From Zavarzinia compransoris (GTDB lineage Bacteria; Pseudomonadota; Alphaproteobacteria; Zavarziniales; Zavarziniaceae), in assembly GCF_003173055.1 (NCBI RefSeq), contig NZ_QGLF01000002.1:930322-994321 (forward strand): a stretch of 64,000 nt of DNA, given 5' to 3'. The notes beneath the pieces are model-generated. The model did not search any database, was not told where the DNA came from, and saw only the letters and a list, made by a program, of their open reading frames with translations. Below, piece after piece: positions 60,868 through 64,000 of this stretch. Each line of letters starts with the position of its first letter. The stretch's first letter is position 1. Both the position numbers and the translations under genes were made by a program.

Positions 60868-62292
60868 TCAGGCGCTTTTCTTCTTCTTCGGGCCGGCCAG
60901 GGCGGCTTCGAGTTCGGCCAGGGCCGCCGGCATTTCCGCCATCAGCCTCTCGATGTCGGGCACCGCCTCGCGGTCGGCGGTCAGGCCGATGGCGACATCG
61001 TTCCGATAGGACATGATGGTGATGTTGAGGCCGATCCCCTCGATCGGCAGGGAGATCGGGTAGGAATGCACCAGTTCCGCCCCGGCGAGATAGAGCGCGA
61101 AGGGCGGCCCCGGCACATTCGAGATGATGACGTTATAGGGCGGCCGGTGCAGGTCCGCGACCTTGTAGCGGGAATAGAGCCGGGCGGCCTGGGCCGCGAC
61201 CAGGGGGGCGGCGAAGGCCGACCAGTCCTGAAGCGCATGGGCCGGGATCGCCTTCAGGGCTTCCTTGGCGTGGACGGTGGCGGCGCGGATCGCCGCCAGC
61301 CGGGCTAGGGGCTCGGCGATATCGGTCGCCAGGCTCACGAACATGGCCGAGACGGCGTTGTTGGCTACCGCCTTGGTGTTTTCCTGCCGCACCGAGACCG
61401 GGCAGACCGCGAGCAGCGATTCGGCCGGCAGTTCGCCGTGGGCGTCGAGATAGCGCCGCAGGGCGCCGGCGCAGATCGCCAGCACCACGTCGTTGACCGT
61501 GGCGCCCACCGCATTCTTCACCGCCTTCACCCGGTCGAGCGACACTTCGCCCACCGCATAGCGCCGGTGCGGGGTCAGCGCCCGGTTGAAGGGTGTCTTC
61601 GGCGCCTGGAAGGGGGCGGCGGGCATGGGCTCGGTCCGGCCCAGCGCGCGGCGGCCCAGGGCCACCCCGGCGCCGATCACCTTGGGCAGGCGGCGCAGGC
61701 TGCGCAGCGGCGAGGCGACGCTGTGGACCGAGGCCCGGACCAGGATTTCGAGGTCGGTCGGCGCCCGTTCCGGCACCCAGGGCTTGTCGGGCGGCGGCAC
61801 CTCCCGCGGCTCGGGCGCGAAATCGAGCAGGGAGACCATGAGTTCGGTTCCCGCCATGCCGTCGATGCAGCAATGGTGGATCTTGATGTAGACCGCGACC
61901 TGATCGTCGGCCAGCCCTTCGATCACATACATTTCCCACAGCGGCCGGCTGCGGTCGAGGGCGCGGGAATGCAGCCGCGCCACCTGTTCCAGCAGTTTCG
62001 CCCGGTCCCCCGGCGGCGGCACGGCGATATGGCGGAGGTGAAAGTCGAGGTCGAAATCCGGGTCCTCGATCCAGAGCGGATGATCGATGTCGAAAGGCAC
62101 CGGAACCAGGCGCCGGCGATAGGTCTTCGACAGGTGCAGCCGGCTTTCGAGCAGGCGGCGCACGGCGGCGAAATAGCCGCCCGCCGCGTCCCCGGCCGGC
62201 CGCTTCAGGATCCACAGCATGCCGACATGCATGTGGTTGCTGGGCGTTTCGAGATAGAGAAACGAGGCGTCGATGCCCTTCATGCGTTCCAT
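60868..62292 (-). CDS. Wax ester synthase/diacylglycerol acyltransferase (WS/DGAT)
   Basis: 474 residues from ATG 62292 (MERMKGIDASFLYLET..); the longer frame is unsupported. The active-site HHxxxDG reads HHCCIDG at 139-145. Other family motifs: PLWEMYVIEGL, NAVGATVNDVVLAICAGALR, YNVIISNVPGPPFALYLAGAEL. Expected reaction: acyl transfer from acyl-CoA to fatty alcohol or diacylglycerol for storage lipids. The C-terminal KKKKSA tail is basic. The upstream gap is shared with the divergent MipA-like gene. Confidence 0.93.
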   Translation of the reverse strand: MERMKGIDASFLYLETPSNHMHVGMLWILKRPAGDAAGGYFAAVRRLLESRLHLSKTYRRRLVPVPFDIDHPLWIEDPDFDLDFHLRHIAVPPPGDRAKLLEQVARLHSRALDRSRPLWEMYVIEGLADDQVAVYIKIHHCCIDGMAGTELMVSLLDFAPEPREVPPPDKPWVPERAPTDLEILVRASVHSVASPLRSLRRLPKVIGAGVALGRRALGRTEPMPAAPFQAPKTPFNRALTPHRRYAVGEVSLDRVKAVKNAVGATVNDVVLAICAGALRRYLDAHGELPAESLLAVCPVSVRQENTKAVANNAVSAMFVSLATDIAEPLARLAAIRAATVHAKEALKAIPAHALQDWSAFAAPLVAAQAARLYSRYKVADLHRPPYNVIISNVPGPPFALYLAGAELVHSYPISLPIEGIGLNITIMSYRNDVAIGLTADREAVPDIERLMAEMPAALAELEAALAGPKKKKSA

Positions 62293-62455
62293 CGGCGGGG
62301 GTCCTTCAGGAGGGGTTGCACCATGCTCGGCAACACCACACGCCGATGATGCGGCGCACCTTAAATCCTGCGGGCGGCCCGGGGATCGACCGAATGGACT
62401 AGCCGCGGCGCCTTGCGATGCTATCCTCGGCAACACGCTGTTCGGGAGATGGTGG
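62293..62455. promoter_or_regulatory. Divergent WS/DGAT - MipA gap with an 11-bp direct repeat
   Basis: 163 bases. CTCGGCAACAC occurs at 62326-62336 and again at 62426-62436, exactly 100 bases apart. No convincing promoter boxes are seen. Confidence 0.3.
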
Positions 62456-63295
62456 ATGCGCGGGTTTCTGTCGGTCGGGGTGCTCGGGGTGCTGGCGGGC
62501 GCGGTGCTTGGGGCCGTGGCCGCGGTCGGCGTCGCGGCGCGGGCCGATTTCGACTATTATTCCTCGACCTTCCGGGCCAGCGGTTCCGACATGGCGGCGC
62601 TCGGCGTCGGCTATGGCCCCGAATTTACCGGCGCGGACAGCAGCGTGGTGGCCCCCGCCGCCTATCTGCACACCAGCCTCGGCGACGGGCGTTTCGTCGA
62701 ACTGGTGGGGACCATGCTCACCGCCAATTTCCTTGCCGATCCCCAATGGCAGATCGGCCCGGCCCTGAACTTCCGCCAGGGCCGGAAATCCGCCGACGAT
62801 GCGGTGGTCGAGCGCCTGCACGAGGTCGACGACAGCTGGGAGGTGGGGCTGTCCATCGGCTGGCAGTTGCAGGACCCGAACAATGCGCGCAACCGGCTGC
62901 GCCTCGGCGTCGACCTGTTGCAGGATGTCTCGGGCGGCCACAAGGGCCTGGTCGCCGATTTCACCGCCCTCTACCGGCAGGAAGTGGTGGCGCGGGTCGA
63001 CCTCGGCGTCCTGGCCGGGGTGACGGTCGCGACCGGCGACTATATGAACGATGCCCTCGGCGTCACCGCTGCGGACGCTGCCGCCAGCGGTCTTGCCGCC
63101 TATAAGCCGGGCGGCGGTTTCCGCGATATCCGCATCGCGCCGCTGGCCGTGCTGCACCTCAGCGAAAACTGGCAGCTGGGCGCCACGGTCGGCTGGGCCC
63201 GGCTGATCGGGAATGCCGCCGACAGCCCCATCGTGCGCGATCGCGGCAGCGAGAATCAGATCTTCGCCTCGGTTTCGCTCGGCTACGCCTGGTAG
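62456..63295 (+). CDS. MipA/OmpV-family outer-membrane protein
   Basis: 279 residues from ATG 62456, with GGGAG upstream. Signal peptide about 1-30 (a long Ala/Val/Gly core). The mature part is rich in alternating beta strands: ALGVGYGPEFTGADSSVVAPAAYLH, WQIGPALNFRQGR, IRIAPLAVLHLSENWQLGATVGWARLIGNAADSPIV, and a terminal aromatic (SLGYAW). This matches MipA/OmpV, outer-membrane beta-barrels first linked to murein hydrolase scaffolding. The next gene starts 5 bases after its stop. Confidence 0.85.
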   Translation: MRGFLSVGVLGVLAGAVLGAVAAVGVAARADFDYYSSTFRASGSDMAALGVGYGPEFTGADSSVVAPAAYLHTSLGDGRFVELVGTMLTANFLADPQWQIGPALNFRQGRKSADDAVVERLHEVDDSWEVGLSIGWQLQDPNNARNRLRLGVDLLQDVSGGHKGLVADFTALYRQEVVARVDLGVLAGVTVATGDYMNDALGVTAADAAASGLAAYKPGGGFRDIRIAPLAVLHLSENWQLGATVGWARLIGNAADSPIVRDRGSENQIFASVSLGYAW

Positions 63296-63299
63296 CGGC

Positions 63300-63980
63300 A
63301 TGGCGGACCGGCTCTACGACTGGGGCCCCCGGGCCTATCGGCCAGGGGAATTGCTGGCCGACCGCTGGCTGCATCTGGTCGGCATCGGCTTTGCCCTGAT
63401 CGGCAGCGCCGCCTTGCTGGTCCTGGTCGCCCTTTACGGCGATGCCGGCGCGGTCGCGGCGGTCCTGCCCTATATGGTCGGGCTGAACGCCATGTTCATC
63501 TGTTCCGCCGCCTACAACATGACCAAGCCTTCGGCCCGGCGCGAATTCCTGCGCCGCTTCGATCACGCGGCGATCTTCCTCATGATCGCCGGCACCTATA
63601 CGCCCTTCACCACCCGCTATCTCGAAGGCGCCTGGGCGATCGCCATCACGGCGGTGGTCTGGGGCATCGCGGTCATCGGCGTTGCCGTGAAACTGGCCTT
63701 TCCGCGCCGGTTCGAGCGCCTGTCGATCGGCGTCTACCTGGGGCTAGGCTGGATTCTGGTCATCCCGCTCGGGCAATGGTTCGACACGGTCGAACCGTCG
63801 ACCGCGATCCTGATCGGCATCGGCGGCCTGCTGTTCTCGGTCGGTACCGTGTTCCACCTTTGGCACCGGCTCGCCTATCAGAATGCCATCTGGCACGGTT
63901 TCGTGCTCGCGGCCGCCCTCTGTCACTATGCGGCGGTGGTGCGGGCCATGGCGTTCGGTCTCGGTTCGGGCGTGGTTTGA
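63300..63980 (+). CDS. Haemolysin III / YqfA-type (PAQR-like) membrane protein
   Basis: 226 residues from ATG 63300; about seven membrane helices. Conserved pieces: ADRWLHLVGIGFALIGSAALLV, CSAAYNMTKPSARREFLRRFDHAAIFLMIAGTYTPF, and WHGFVLAAALCHYAAV, whose His and Asp residues (SAAYN, DHA, H..H) match the HlyIII/PAQR metal site. Haemolytic activity is not implied; many members are lipid hydrolases or of unknown role. Only 20 bases follow before the window ends. Confidence 0.92.
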   Translation: MADRLYDWGPRAYRPGELLADRWLHLVGIGFALIGSAALLVLVALYGDAGAVAAVLPYMVGLNAMFICSAAYNMTKPSARREFLRRFDHAAIFLMIAGTYTPFTTRYLEGAWAIAITAVVWGIAVIGVAVKLAFPRRFERLSIGVYLGLGWILVIPLGQWFDTVEPSTAILIGIGGLLFSVGTVFHLWHRLAYQNAIWHGFVLAAALCHYAAVVRAMAFGLGSGVV

Positions 63981-64000
63981 CGCGATATCACCAAAATGGT

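Overview
The window is GC-rich (about 70% by eye) and gene-dense, with protein families typical of Alphaproteobacteria: HflK/HflC next to Mrp and a Do-type protease, an HWE/HisKA_2 kinase, a DUF1036 protein, and an ImpE/ImpD-containing type VI secretion system (T6SS). The lineage is probably one of the environmental Rhodospirillales-like groups, but that is an impression; no rRNA, tRNA or ribosomal protein gene is present to fix it. I saw no insertion sequence, CRISPR array, tRNA or rRNA.

Layout. (1) 1-6829, minus strand: a two-partner secretion pair, a TpsB/FhaC outer-membrane transporter followed by a very large TpsA/filamentous-haemagglutinin exoprotein that runs off the left edge and carries tandem repeats of about 305 residues. 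(2) 6987-38079: one T6SS island made of two divergent gene blocks. The left block, read leftwards, is tssA, tssB, tssC, a second tssC-like gene (impD type), tagJ/impE, tssE, tssF, tssG, a methyltransferase with a regulatory domain, a PpkA-like kinase, and a membrane-anchored protein with an HExxH metallopeptidase motif. The right block, read rightwards, is clpV/tssH, hcp, an OmpA-domain protein, vgrG, a protein of unknown function, a PAAR tip protein, an FHA protein, tssK, tssL (with a C-terminal OmpA domain), tssM, tagF and pppA. The phosphorylation switch (PpkA, PppA, FHA protein, TagF) is complete. No TssJ lipoprotein and no clear effector/immunity pair is visible. (3) 38132-63980: mostly housekeeping and envelope genes: hrpB, DUF1036, a secreted Pro/Ala-rich protein, mtgA, a TipN-like coiled-coil protein, a thioredoxin/NHL protein coupled to a sulfatase/phosphonate monoester hydrolase, ferredoxin-NADP reductase divergent from an Lrp regulator with a LysE exporter, an alpha/beta hydrolase with an Asp at the nucleophile position, a degenerate PAS/GGDEF/EAL protein, a sensor kinase, mrp, hflK-hflC, degP, a wax-ester synthase/DGAT, a MipA/OmpV porin-like protein and a haemolysin-III membrane protein.

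How it fits together. The T6SS genes suffice for a contractile injection machine: TssBC sheath, Hcp/VgrG/PAAR tube and tip, TssAEFGK baseplate, TssLM membrane complex and ClpV recycling. Firing is probably controlled by threonine phosphorylation. The most unusual parts are the additions at the end of the left operon (methyltransferase and HExxH protein flanking PpkA) and the intergenic DNA. The tssA-tssB gap holds four perfectly spaced 16-bp iterons plus a 16-bp palindrome, and a related dyad recurs upstream of hcp. Together with the neighbouring TPS exoprotein, the left 38 kb is a contact-dependent interaction region.
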